A stretch of DNA of 15,855 bases, taken from contig QNBX01000108.1 of assembly GCA_003644265.1 (NCBI GenBank), positions 1-15,855 on the forward strand. The letters are read 5' to 3'. The notes under the pieces were generated by a model. It saw only the letters and a list, made by a program, of their open reading frames with translations. It had not been told where the DNA came from and did not search any database. This document shows, one piece after another, positions 7,698-15,775 of the stretch. Source of the stretch: Planctomycetota bacterium (GTDB lineage Bacteria > Planctomycetota > B15-G4). Made by a program: the position numbers and the translations under genes. The first letter of the stretch is position 1. Every line of letters starts with the position of its first letter.

Positions 7698-8282
7698 TCA
7701 GGCCTCGGTGACGGTCACGCTGCGGTCGTCATTGACCGACAGCACGCGCACACGGGCCGAGCGGGGCAGCGCGCGGTCGTCGGAGACGGCGTCGACGATG
7801 CGCATGCGCTGCTTCAGGATGAGGCGCACCTGGCCGCGACCTTCGCCGCGGGCCGGGACGCCGACGTAGACGTCGCCGGTGACGCCGATGGCCGTCTCGA
7901 GTTGCACGGTGCCGGAGCTCTGCAGGTCGTGCATGCCCTTGAGCAGCAGCCCCAGCAACCAGACCATGGCCACGGCGCCGGCCACGCCGACCGCGGCCGA
8001 GCTGGTCATGCCCCAGCCCGAGCCGAGGTGCGCGCCGATGGCCGCCCAGCCGAAGCCGGCCATGGCCGCGGCCAGGCCCTGCACCGACAGCACGCCGAAG
8101 GCGCTGTCGCTGTCGCTGCCGTCAAAGCCGGCGTCGCCGTCGAGGTCGAAATCGACGTCGGCATCCATATCTGCGTCGCCGCCCATGAGCATGAGCAGCA
8201 CACGCAGTGAGAACACCGCGGTGCCGATCAACGCCGGGACGCTGAACCACAGAACCTGAGTATCGAACAGCTGACTGAACAT
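7698..8282 (-). CDS. NfeD-like (YuaF-type) membrane protein with OB-fold and Asp-rich segment
   Basis: A 194-aa protein. The start at 8282 (MFSQLFDTQV) is fixed by a strong SD, AGGAGG, 5 nt upstream; a longer frame to 8411 has no such signal and a non-hydrophobic, unlikely N-terminus. Three hydrophobic segments lie at about 11-33, 63-84 and 93-115. Residues about 125-194 form a C-terminal OB-fold-like domain of the NfeD type (AIGVTGDVYVGVPARG and then a beta-rich tail ending SVTVTEA). Between the first two membrane segments is an acidic stretch, 35-60, with 11 Asp, in which every second residue from 36 to 50 is Asp. NfeD partners of flotillins are thought to affect microdomain assembly and membrane fluidity. 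It is first in an operon with the flotillin. Confidence 0.88.
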   Translation of the reverse strand: MFSQLFDTQVLWFSVPALIGTAVFSLRVLLMLMGGDADMDADVDFDLDGDAGFDGSDSDSAFGVLSVQGLAAAMAGFGWAAIGAHLGSGWGMTSSAAVGVAGAVAMVWLLGLLLKGMHDLQSSGTVQLETAIGVTGDVYVGVPARGEGRGQVRLILKQRMRIVDAVSDDRALPRSARVRVLSVNDDRSVTVTEA

Positions 8283-8287
8283 GCTTT

Positions 8288-8293
8288 CCTCCT
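8288..8293 (-). promoter_or_regulatory. Shine-Dalgarno site of the NfeD-like gene
   Basis: AGGAGG on the minus strand, 5 nt before the ATG at 8282. It is one of the best SD sites in the window and decides the start. Confidence 0.85.
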
Positions 8294-8386
8294 GCAGACC
8301 AGCGCCTCGTCCGGCTGCGCCTCGCCCGGTCTTTGGGCACTCGAACCGGCTGATTCCGGCCTGTGCGGCACCTCCCGGCACCACCT

Positions 8387-8415
8387 GCAATACGCCGCGC
8401 GGGCTTCCCAATCAA
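8387..8415 (-). promoter_or_regulatory. Candidate promoter of the nfeD-flotillin operon
   Basis: On the minus strand, TTGATT (8410-8415, 4 of 6 to the -35 consensus) and TATTGC (8387-8392, 3 of 6 to the -10 consensus) are separated by exactly 17 nt. This predicts a leader of roughly 100 nt before the ATG at 8282. The position, between the upstream gene's stop and this operon, fits an independent promoter. Confidence 0.4.
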
Positions 8416-8418
8416 CTG

Positions 8419-8430
8419 CGCGCATGCGCG
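8419..8430. promoter_or_regulatory. 12-bp perfect palindrome next to the promoter
   Basis: CGCGCATGCGCG is a perfect palindrome, 3 nt upstream of the candidate -35 of the nfeD-flotillin promoter. It could be an operator. In GC-rich DNA such short palindromes also arise by chance. A second one, GCGAGCGCTCGC, lies at 8442-8453 inside the end of the SGNH gene. Confidence 0.25.
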
Positions 8431-8438
8431 TGGCTGCG

Positions 8439-9995
8439 TCAGCGAGCGCTCGCCTCGACGACAAGCGGCGCCAGCAGACCCATCAGCGCTCTCCGGGCTC
8501 CCGGCTGCAAGTGGCACGCGTCCATCATGACCTCGTAGCCCACCAGCCCGGCCTGGCTGTGCTCGGCAAACTGCGCCGCGACGTCCAGCAGCAGCACGCC
8601 CGGTCGTTCCGCGGCGAGCACGCGCAGGATGTCGTTGGAGATGCCGTTGGCGCTGTGGGGCGCGCGGTCGTAGCGGCGCGCGACCTCAAACTCATGCTTG
8701 GCCGCGACGTCATCGCGCAGCAACCAGTGCGCCAGCCCCAGGTCGAAATGGGCGTCCGGGTCATTGGGGACCAGCAGCAACGCCTGCTCGAGCGCGGCCA
8801 CGGCCCGACGCAGGCTGTGCTCCATGGGCGGCGCGAGCTCGCGCCGCACCAGGCGTTCGTAGGCGCTGAGGACCGCCACGACCTTGGCGTTCCACTGCGC
8901 GATTGGGGGCCAATGCCAGCCCGCGAGCGTGGCGTCCCCGCCCTTCGACTCGGGCGTGGCTCGCAGGTCCGCCAGCGGGCCGCTGAGCGCACGCAGGGGC
9001 GGCAACTGCTCGACATCGATGGCGGCGGCCGCGCCATCACCCCGGATCCAGGATCCCAGACGCAGGCGCAACGGCGGGCGCAAGAACTCCCGGAAGGGCC
9101 GCGGGATCTGCACCAGGCCAGCGCGCCGGGCGGTGTCGAAGGCGGCCCACGCCTCCGGCGGCATGGGCTCAGCGCGCGACGACACGTAGGGCGGCGTGAA
9201 GTGGTTGCTGGCCAGGGTACACAGCACCAGCTGGACATCCGCGGCCCGGATCAGATCGCACATGGCCGCGACGTTGCTGCGGTAGACCTGCCACTGGGCC
9301 TGCGTCGTCGACCACGGGATCTCGCGTGCGGCCGGATCATCCGGGGACAGCTCGGGCGCGGGCCGGGACAGCTCGGGCGCGGGCTGCGGTGGGCGCAGGG
9401 CCTGCTCCACCACGCGGAACAGCCGCGTCCGGGCCAGCCCGCTCGCGGCGGCGCGGCCGGCAGCGCCACCCAGGGCTGCGTCCAGCTCGGCGGCCAAGCC
9501 GCGCTCCACGAACTCGTTGTGTCCGCTGTAGATCACGACCACGTCCGGCTCGAGCACCAGGGCCTGCTCCAGCAGGATCAGCACGCGCCCGCTGCCGTAC
9601 CCCGAGCGCCCCAGGTTGATCAGCTCCCACGGGCGCGAGGGGTCGGGCGCGTGCTCGCTCAGCAGGTCCTCCAGGTAACGCTCCGGAAAGACCTCGGTGT
9701 TGCTGCCACCCATGAGCAGCACGCGCCGCGTGGCGCCCTTGTCCGGCACCCGCTGCTCGCGCTCGGGATCACCGAAGATCTGCGTGACCCAGCCGCCGTC
9801 CACGCGCAGCAGGTAGGCCGCGTCGCGGTCGAAGCCCCGGCTGAGATCGCGCTGCCCGCCCAGCCCCAGAGCCCACAGCGACAGCTCGGTCAGCGCCACC
9901 AGCAGCGCCAGCGGCAGCACCATCAAGGTCAGCTTGGTGAGCGGCGTCAGCGTCGCGCGCGCTGGGTTGGCGCGAGCCTGGTCGCCGGCGCTCAT
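8439..9995 (-). CDS. Membrane-anchored SGNH/GDSL hydrolase-like protein with TPR-like helices
   Basis: 518 aa from the start at 9995. A longer frame exists, but this ATG overlaps a preceding stop (ATGA) and leads into one membrane anchor (about 22-44). SGNH blocks are visible: LLMGGSNTEVFP (nucleophile Ser98), LGRSGYGS (128-135), YSGHNEF (Asn160, in the place of the usual GxND) and, at the C-terminus, DACHLQPGA (Asp492 and His495). A TPR-like helical pair (about 395-440, with ALEQALLLVPNDPDAHFDLG) sits just before the last block. The enzyme would face the periplasm, perhaps as an O-acyl esterase or transferase on envelope glycans or lipids; the substrate is unknown. It is last in the ettA-DUF5989 chain. 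A short in-frame duplication (PAPELS twice, residues 205-217) lies in a Pro-rich linker. Confidence 0.85.
   Translation of the reverse strand: MSAGDQARANPARATLTPLTKLTLMVLPLALLVALTELSLWALGLGGQRDLSRGFDRDAAYLLRVDGGWVTQIFGDPEREQRVPDKGATRRVLLMGGSNTEVFPERYLEDLLSEHAPDPSRPWELINLGRSGYGSGRVLILLEQALVLEPDVVVIYSGHNEFVERGLAAELDAALGGAAGRAAASGLARTRLFRVVEQALRPPQPAPELSRPAPELSPDDPAAREIPWSTTQAQWQVYRSNVAAMCDLIRAADVQLVLCTLASNHFTPPYVSSRAEPMPPEAWAAFDTARRAGLVQIPRPFREFLRPPLRLRLGSWIRGDGAAAAIDVEQLPPLRALSGPLADLRATPESKGGDATLAGWHWPPIAQWNAKVVAVLSAYERLVRRELAPPMEHSLRRAVAALEQALLLVPNDPDAHFDLGLAHWLLRDDVAAKHEFEVARRYDRAPHSANGISNDILRVLAAERPGVLLLDVAAQFAEHSQAGLVGYEVMMDACHLQPGARRALMGLLAPLVVEASAR
9344..9384. repeat. Exact 20-nt direct repeat, period 21
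   Basis: GGGACAGCTCGGGCGCGGGC occurs at 9344-9363 and again at 9365-9384. The 21-nt period duplicates seven codons in frame in the Pro-rich linker of the SGNH protein, giving PAPELSR-PAPELSP. It looks like a recent slippage duplication. Confidence 0.85.
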
Positions 9996-10045
9996 GCCGC
10001 GAGCCCCTGCGACATCCAGGCCGCCACCCACACCGCAGGCGGCAT
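9992..10045 (-). CDS. Possible 17-codon linker ORF between the DUF5989 and SGNH genes
   Basis: An ORF of 17 codons, MPPAVWVAAWMSQGLAA. Its ATG overlaps the stop of the DUF5989-type gene (TGATG, 10047-10043) and its TGA overlaps the ATG of the SGNH gene (ATGA, 9995-9992). It exactly fills the 49-nt gap. It could be a real small hydrophobic peptide, or simply a track that lets ribosomes terminate and reinitiate. No SD is seen. The overlap geometry is visible in the sequence; translation is unproven. Confidence 0.3.
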   Translation of the reverse strand: MPPAVWVAAWMSQGLAA

Positions 10046-10181
10046 CAGTTGAAGCGGTAGTCGAAGGTCTCGACGGGCGCTTCGGCCGACAGAGACGCCA
10101 GCCACACCACGACCACGGCGTAGATGACGATGGGCGCAACCCACCAACGCTTGTTCAGGGCCAGCAGCGTGAGCAGTCGCT

Positions 10182-10185
<4 letters not shown>
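10045..10185 (-). CDS. DUF5989-type small membrane protein
   Basis: A 46-aa protein starting MKRLLTLLALNKRWWVAP. It has a basic/aromatic NKRWW motif (11-15), one transmembrane helix (about 16-31, APIVIYAVVVVWLASL) and a short tail ending FDYRFN. The NKxWW-x-P motif, single helix and aromatic C-terminal end match DUF5989-type proteins, which are often next to SGNH hydrolases or carbamoyltransferases. Function is not known. Its ATG overlaps the stop of ettA (ATGA, 10185-10182), so it is probably translated by coupling. It would be missed by a finder with a 60-codon cutoff. The N-terminus is probably cytoplasmic by the positive-inside rule. Confidence 0.75.
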
Positions 10186-11873
<1,688 letters not shown>

Positions 11874-11949
11874 GGGGCTGATGAACCGTCGTAGAGAGGG
11901 AGCGGGCGTGGACCGGAACGTCTCCGGAACACGCGAGGTCGAACGAAGC

Positions 11950-11978
11950 AGTGTAGCGACTGGCCCGGGCAGCGTCGC
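11950..11978 (-). promoter_or_regulatory. Candidate ettA promoter
   Basis: On the minus strand TACACT (11950-11955, 4 of 6 to TATAAT) follows GCGACG (11973-11978, 3 of 6 to TTGACA) with a 17-nt spacer. This predicts a leader of about 70 nt. The spacer overlaps one arm of the GCCCGGGC inverted repeat, which could therefore act as an operator. Confidence 0.3.
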
Positions 11979-12126
11979 TCACGTGCCCGGGCTGCGCGAC
12001 GGCAGCCCCCCCCGTAGGCCTCAGGACCGCTGTGGACGGCGCTGCCCGATGCCCCAGGGCCCCCTGCCGCGGGTCCCGCCCATGCACTCTTCGGGGCAGG
12101 CAGCGGGCTCGCCCGGGCCCGGCGGC

Positions 12127-12132
12127 TATCAT
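12127..12132 (+). promoter_or_regulatory. Candidate -10 element for tldD-pmbA
   Basis: TATCAT (5 of 6 to TATAAT) stands out in GC-rich sequence about 93 nt before the tldD ATG. No good -35 box is seen at the right spacing. Confidence 0.3.
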
Positions 12133-12225
12133 CGCCCCGCGACTTGCGGCCCGGCAGCCCGCCTCGGCCGGCAGGATCACAGCGCGCAACCCCACCACGC
12201 CCCTCCCTCCCGGTGAGCCTGGCTC

Positions 12226-13635
12226 ATGACCGAACGAGATCCCACCGAGCCCCTGGCCGACGTGTTGGCCGACGGCGGCGCGGACTACATCGAGCTGCGC
12301 TACCACGGCAAGCGCACCCGCTCCGTGGCGGTCGAGCAGGGCCGCGTGGACCAGGCCAAGATGGCCGAGCACAGCGGCGTGGGCGTGCGCGTCCTGGCCC
12401 ACGGCACCTGGGGCTTTGCCAGCACGGATCGCCTGGAGCCGGCCGCCGTGCGTCGCGCGGTGGACGCCGCCCGCCGCGCCGCCGTCAGCTCCGCCGCCGA
12501 CCGCAAGCACAAGATCGAGGCCTTGCCTCCCGCCAATCTGGCGGTGGGGCGCTTCGACTGCGACGGTTACGACGAGCTGGCCGCGCGGCCCCTCGACCAG
12601 ACGCTCGAGCTCGTGCTGGCCATGGAGGCCCAGGCCCGCGAGTCCTCGCCCTCCATCACCAGCGCGGGCTGCGGCTACGCCGAGATCTTCGAAGAGAAGG
12701 GCATCGTCACCTCCGACGGCGCCCGCGCCTGGACGCGCATCGTGCGCCCTGAGTTCCGCGTCTCGGCCGTGGCCAGCAAGGGGGGAGAGATCCAGCGCGC
12801 GTCCGAGTCCATCGGCGTCACCGGCGCCTGGGACTGCCTCTTCGGCAAGCAGGCGGCGGCGGCCTACGCCGAACAGGCCGCCGCGGGCGCCGTCGACCTG
12901 CTCAGCGCGGGCTACCCCGAGGGCGGCCGCAAGCGTGTGCTGCTCTCGCCCGCGCTGGTGGGGCTGCTGACGCACGAGGCCATCGGACACACCGTCGAGG
13001 CCGACTTCGTGGCCTCCGGGTCCTGCGCCGCGGGCAAGCTCGGCCAGCGCGTGGCCAGCGAGCTAGTGACCCTGTGCGACTCCGGCGCCTCCGAACACCA
13101 CCCAGGCGCCGGCGGCACCCTGCGCGTGGACGACGAGGGCGTGCTCGCCGGGCGCACGGTGATCATCCAGGACGGCGTGCTCGCCAGCTACCTGCATGAC
13201 CGCGAGTCGGCGGCGCGCTTCGGCGTGGCGCCCACCGGCAACGCCCGCGCCTGGGAGTACGACGACGAGCCCCTGATCCGCATGCGCAACACCTACATCG
13301 AGCCCGGCCAATCGACGCTGGAGCAGCTCATCGCGGGCATCGACGACGGGCTCATGCTTGACGGCCCGCGCAACGGCCAGGCCGACGCCAACGGCGAGTT
13401 CATGTTCGGCACCGCGCGCGCCTGGCCCATCAAGAACGGCAAACGGGGCGCGCTCATGCGCGGCGTGAACATCTCCGGCATCGCCTTCGATGTGCTGCGC
13501 TCGGTGGACGGCGTCAGCGGCGAGTTTCAATGGGATCTCGGCTCGGGCCACTGTGGCAAGGGCCAACCCGCCAAGGTCGACGCCGGCGGACCCTGGCTCT
13601 CCTGCCAGGTGCTGGTGGGAGGACGCAACGCATGA
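12226..13635 (+). CDS. tldD: TldD metalloprotease subunit
   Basis: A 469-aa TldD/PmbA-family protein and the catalytic half of the TldD-TldE heteromeric protease, which degrades unstructured peptides and, in some bacteria, trims modified peptides. The zinc motif HEAIGH (His250, Glu251, His255) is intact, and SGHCGKGQP (Cys443) supplies the conserved C-terminal Cys-containing motif of TldD. Other family stretches are GVGVRVLAHGTWGFAST (51-67), VLLSPALVGLLTHEAIGH and MRNTYIEPG (353-361). The length is typical. The ATG at 12226 gives a normal N-terminus, with the family domain beginning at about residue 16. Its stop overlaps the start of pmbA by ATGA, as expected for co-translated partners. It is transcribed divergently from ettA. 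No modified-peptide precursor gene is apparent nearby. Confidence 0.95.
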   Translation: MTERDPTEPLADVLADGGADYIELRYHGKRTRSVAVEQGRVDQAKMAEHSGVGVRVLAHGTWGFASTDRLEPAAVRRAVDAARRAAVSSAADRKHKIEALPPANLAVGRFDCDGYDELAARPLDQTLELVLAMEAQARESSPSITSAGCGYAEIFEEKGIVTSDGARAWTRIVRPEFRVSAVASKGGEIQRASESIGVTGAWDCLFGKQAAAAYAEQAAAGAVDLLSAGYPEGGRKRVLLSPALVGLLTHEAIGHTVEADFVASGSCAAGKLGQRVASELVTLCDSGASEHHPGAGGTLRVDDEGVLAGRTVIIQDGVLASYLHDRESAARFGVAPTGNARAWEYDDEPLIRMRNTYIEPGQSTLEQLIAGIDDGLMLDGPRNGQADANGEFMFGTARAWPIKNGKRGALMRGVNISGIAFDVLRSVDGVSGEFQWDLGSGHCGKGQPAKVDAGGPWLSCQVLVGGRNA

Positions 13636-15032
13636 CCGCCACCGACACCAGCCGCCCCACCGAGAGCACCGACCAGCGCGAGCAGCGCCTGCTGGCGGCC
13701 TGCGCCGAGGCGGTCGAGCTGGCCCTGACCCAGGGCGCCGATGAGGCCGAGGCCTTCAGCGTGAGCAGCAACTCGACGGCCGTGCGCTACGAGAAGGGCG
13801 ACCTGCAGCTGACCCAGGTGGACGAGGGCACATCCCTGGGGCTACGCGTCTTCCGCGAGCGGCGCCAGGCTTTCGCCTCCACCAACCAGCAAGGCCGCGC
13901 CGCGCTGGAAGGCACCGTCCGCGACGCCCTGGCGCTGGCGAGCTTCTCGCCGCCTGATGACGCCAACCTGCTGCCCGCGCCGCGCCCCATCACGCGCCTG
14001 CCCGCGCTGGTCGAGCCCGAGCTGGCTGCCCTGCCCATCGAGGACATCGTGCGGCGCGCACGCGAGCTGGTGGCCGCCGCCCAGGCCGTCGACCCGCGCC
14101 TCTCGCTGGACCAGGCCAGCACCGACGTGTCCTGCACCAGCCTGGCCGTGGTCAGCTCCGCCGGCGTGCGCGCCAGCGAGAGCGACGCGGCCCTGTCGCA
14201 GCTCCTGTTCGGCATGGCCGTGGACGGCGACGACGTGGGCGGCTTCGACTACCAGGGCGACAGCGTGCGGCTGCTGGCCCGGGCCCCCGCCTCCAGCGCC
14301 GAACTGGTGCGGCACTTCACGGAGTCGGCCCTGGGCAACCTGGCCGCCGGGGCGGCCGAGACCTACCGCGGCCCGGTGCTGTTTGCTCCCGCGGCGTTCG
14401 CCGACGTGTTCATCGACCCGCTGGTGTCGGCCGCGTCCGCCATCGCCGTCCAACGCGGTCGCTCCGCCCTGGCCGGTCGCGTGGGCGAGGCCGTGGCGGC
14501 CGCGTCGCTGCAGGTGGTGGACGACCCCACCGATCTGGAGCTGGCCGGCGCCGCCAGCTTCGACCGCGAGGGGCAGCCCTGCGGTCGGCACGCCATCCTC
14601 GAGGGCGGCATGCTCTCCGGCCTGCTCTACAACGCCTACGCCGCCCAGGTCGACGGCGTGCTCTCCAGCGGCCACGCCCGGGGTGGCGCGCGGGGTGTGC
14701 CCGGCCTGGGCCCCCACGCCCTCGTCGTGGCCCCCGGCGAGGGCGGCGACCAGCGGCAGATGCTCAGCGCCCTCAACCGCGGCCTGCTGGTGCAGCGCTT
14801 CTCGGGCACGGTCGACCCGGCCTCGGGCGACTTCTCCGGTGTGGCCAAATCGGCCCGCTGGATCGAGGGCGGCAAGCTGCAGCGCCCGGTGCGCGAGACG
14901 CTCATCTCCGGCAACGTGTTCGAGCTGCTGCTGCAGAGCCTGGTGCAGCTCTCGAGCGAGCGCGAGCGGCTCATGGGCGCCGCTCGCGTGCCCTGGGCCC
15001 TGGTGGACGGCGTCTCCGTGACCGCCGGCTGA
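13632..15032 (+). CDS. pmbA: TldE/PmbA, partner subunit of TldD
   Basis: A 466-aa TldD/PmbA-family protein. The start at 13632 overlaps the tldD stop (ATGA); a longer in-frame start at 13530 would lie inside tldD and add a non-conserved basic stretch. It has no HExxxH motif, as expected for the TldE subunit, which shapes the protease channel rather than binding zinc. Family features are the N-terminal SNSTAVRYEKGDLQLTQ region (46-62), the GTSLGLRVF (66-74) and FASTNQ (81-86) motifs, a mid region beginning GPVLFAPAAFADVF, the stretch FDREGQPCGRHAILEGGMLSG, and the C-terminal SGDFSGVAKSARWIEGGKLQRPV and NVFELLLQ segments. Its role is to form the heterodimeric peptidase with TldD in the cytoplasm. 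Confidence 0.94.
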   Translation: MTATDTSRPTESTDQREQRLLAACAEAVELALTQGADEAEAFSVSSNSTAVRYEKGDLQLTQVDEGTSLGLRVFRERRQAFASTNQQGRAALEGTVRDALALASFSPPDDANLLPAPRPITRLPALVEPELAALPIEDIVRRARELVAAAQAVDPRLSLDQASTDVSCTSLAVVSSAGVRASESDAALSQLLFGMAVDGDDVGGFDYQGDSVRLLARAPASSAELVRHFTESALGNLAAGAAETYRGPVLFAPAAFADVFIDPLVSAASAIAVQRGRSALAGRVGEAVAAASLQVVDDPTDLELAGAASFDREGQPCGRHAILEGGMLSGLLYNAYAAQVDGVLSSGHARGGARGVPGLGPHALVVAPGEGGDQRQMLSALNRGLLVQRFSGTVDPASGDFSGVAKSARWIEGGKLQRPVRETLISGNVFELLLQSLVQLSSERERLMGAARVPWALVDGVSVTAG

Positions 15033-15050
15033 GGGGGCCCCGACCGCGCG

Positions 15051-15079
15051 TGGACGCCCGGACCGCCCGAGGCTACGCT
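15051..15079 (+). promoter_or_regulatory. Candidate promoter of the cyclophilin gene
   Basis: TGGACG (15051-15056, 4 of 6 to TTGACA) and TACGCT (15074-15079, 3 of 6 to TATAAT) have a 17-nt spacer. This predicts a leader of roughly 20-25 nt, just long enough for the SD. The gene may therefore be transcribed separately from tldD-pmbA. Confidence 0.35.
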
Positions 15080-15099
15080 GCCGGGCTTCCCCGCCTATC

Positions 15100-15103
15100 G
15101 GAG
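15100..15103 (+). promoter_or_regulatory. Shine-Dalgarno site of the cyclophilin gene
   Basis: GGAG lies 5 nt before the ATG at 15109 and supports that start. Confidence 0.6.
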
Positions 15104-15108
15104 CCCCC

Positions 15109-15702
15109 ATGACCGCAACCAGCGACCCGGCACTCGCCGCCCTTGAGACGCACCTGGCCAGCAACCCTGTCGACACCGCCAAGGACGGCTGGCGCACCCG
15201 CCTCTCGGGCCCGCCCGAGCTGCCCTTCACCGACGACACCACCTACCACTGGGTGCTGAGCACCAACAAGGGCACCCTGACCGTGCTCCTGCGCTCCGAC
15301 GTGGCGCCCCGGCATGTGGCCTCTACCCTTTATCTGACCCGGCTCGGCTTCTACGACGGGCTGGCCTTCCACCGCGTGATCCAGGGCTTCATGGCCCAGG
15401 GCGGCTGCCCCCTCGGGCGCGGCACCGGCGGCCCGGGCTACACCATGAGCGGCGAGTTCGACCCCTCCGTGAAGCACGACCGCCCTGGCCTGCTGAGCAT
15501 GGCCAACGCCGGCCCCGGCACCGACGGCAGCCAGTTCTTCCTGACCTTCGTGCCCACGCCCCACCTGGACGGCCTGCACACCATCTTTGGTGAGGTGCTG
15601 GGCGGCGAGACCACGCTGGCAGCCCTGGAGGCGGCCGGCAGCCCGAGCGGCACGCCCTCCGAGAGCCTGCGCATCGAGAGCGCGGTGGTAGAGCTGGCCT
15701 GA
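15109..15702 (+). CDS. Cyclophilin-type peptidyl-prolyl cis-trans isomerase
   Basis: A 197-aa cyclophilin that catalyses cis-trans isomerisation of Xaa-Pro bonds. The active-site block FHRVIQGFMAQGG (87-99) carries the catalytic Arg89, Phe94 and Gln97. LLSMANAGPGTDGSQFFLTF (128-147) and HLDGLHTIFGEV (152-163) complete the fold signature; His152 stands where human cyclophilin A has its cyclosporin-contacting Trp. There is no signal peptide, so it is predicted cytoplasmic. The N-terminal ~45 residues are an extension before the core strand (YHWVLSTNKGTLTVLL) with no recognised domain. It lies 76 nt after pmbA on the same strand with its own candidate promoter. The frame is intact to the TGA at 15700-15702. 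Confidence 0.93.
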   Translation: MTATSDPALAALETHLASNPVDTAKDGWRTRLSGPPELPFTDDTTYHWVLSTNKGTLTVLLRSDVAPRHVASTLYLTRLGFYDGLAFHRVIQGFMAQGGCPLGRGTGGPGYTMSGEFDPSVKHDRPGLLSMANAGPGTDGSQFFLTFVPTPHLDGLHTIFGEVLGGETTLAALEAAGSPSGTPSESLRIESAVVELA

Positions 15703-15719
15703 ACAGCCGGCCCCTAAGC

Positions 15720-15731
15720 GCCAGATCTGGC
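15720..15731. repeat. 12-bp perfect palindrome GCCAGATCTGGC
   Basis: A perfect palindrome 17 nt after the cyclophilin stop. Its right part AGATCTGGC recurs exactly at 15827-15835 inside the terminal palindromic element, hinting that it belongs to, or was a target for, that element. It is too short and lacks a T run, so it is not called as a terminator. Confidence 0.5.
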
Positions 15732-15775
15732 CCTAGCAGCCTGTGGCGTAAGTGCTTTCGTGCGCGGTGGTGCGC

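Larger units (their letters stand above)
11874..12225. other. 352-bp divergent intergenic region between ettA and tldD
   Basis: No convincing gene. It must hold the start signals of both divergent genes: candidate -10 elements are at 11950-11955 (minus) and 12127-12132 (plus). An inverted repeat GCCCGGGCA / TGCCCGGGC (11963-11971 and 11984-11992, 12-nt spacer) sits beside the minus-strand promoter candidate; each arm contains a self-palindromic GCCCGGGC core. A homopolymer-like run of C occurs at about 12005-12013. The rest is GC-rich with no further pattern seen. Confidence 0.6.

Noticed and set aside
12226..15032. TldD/TldE as part of a modified-peptide (RiPP) cluster
   Set aside because: No precursor peptide, modification enzyme or exporter is seen nearby, so a housekeeping protease role is simpler.
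13842..15242. A 466-codon minus-strand frame opposite pmbA
   Set aside because: Low-complexity antisense shadow of a clearly conserved gene.
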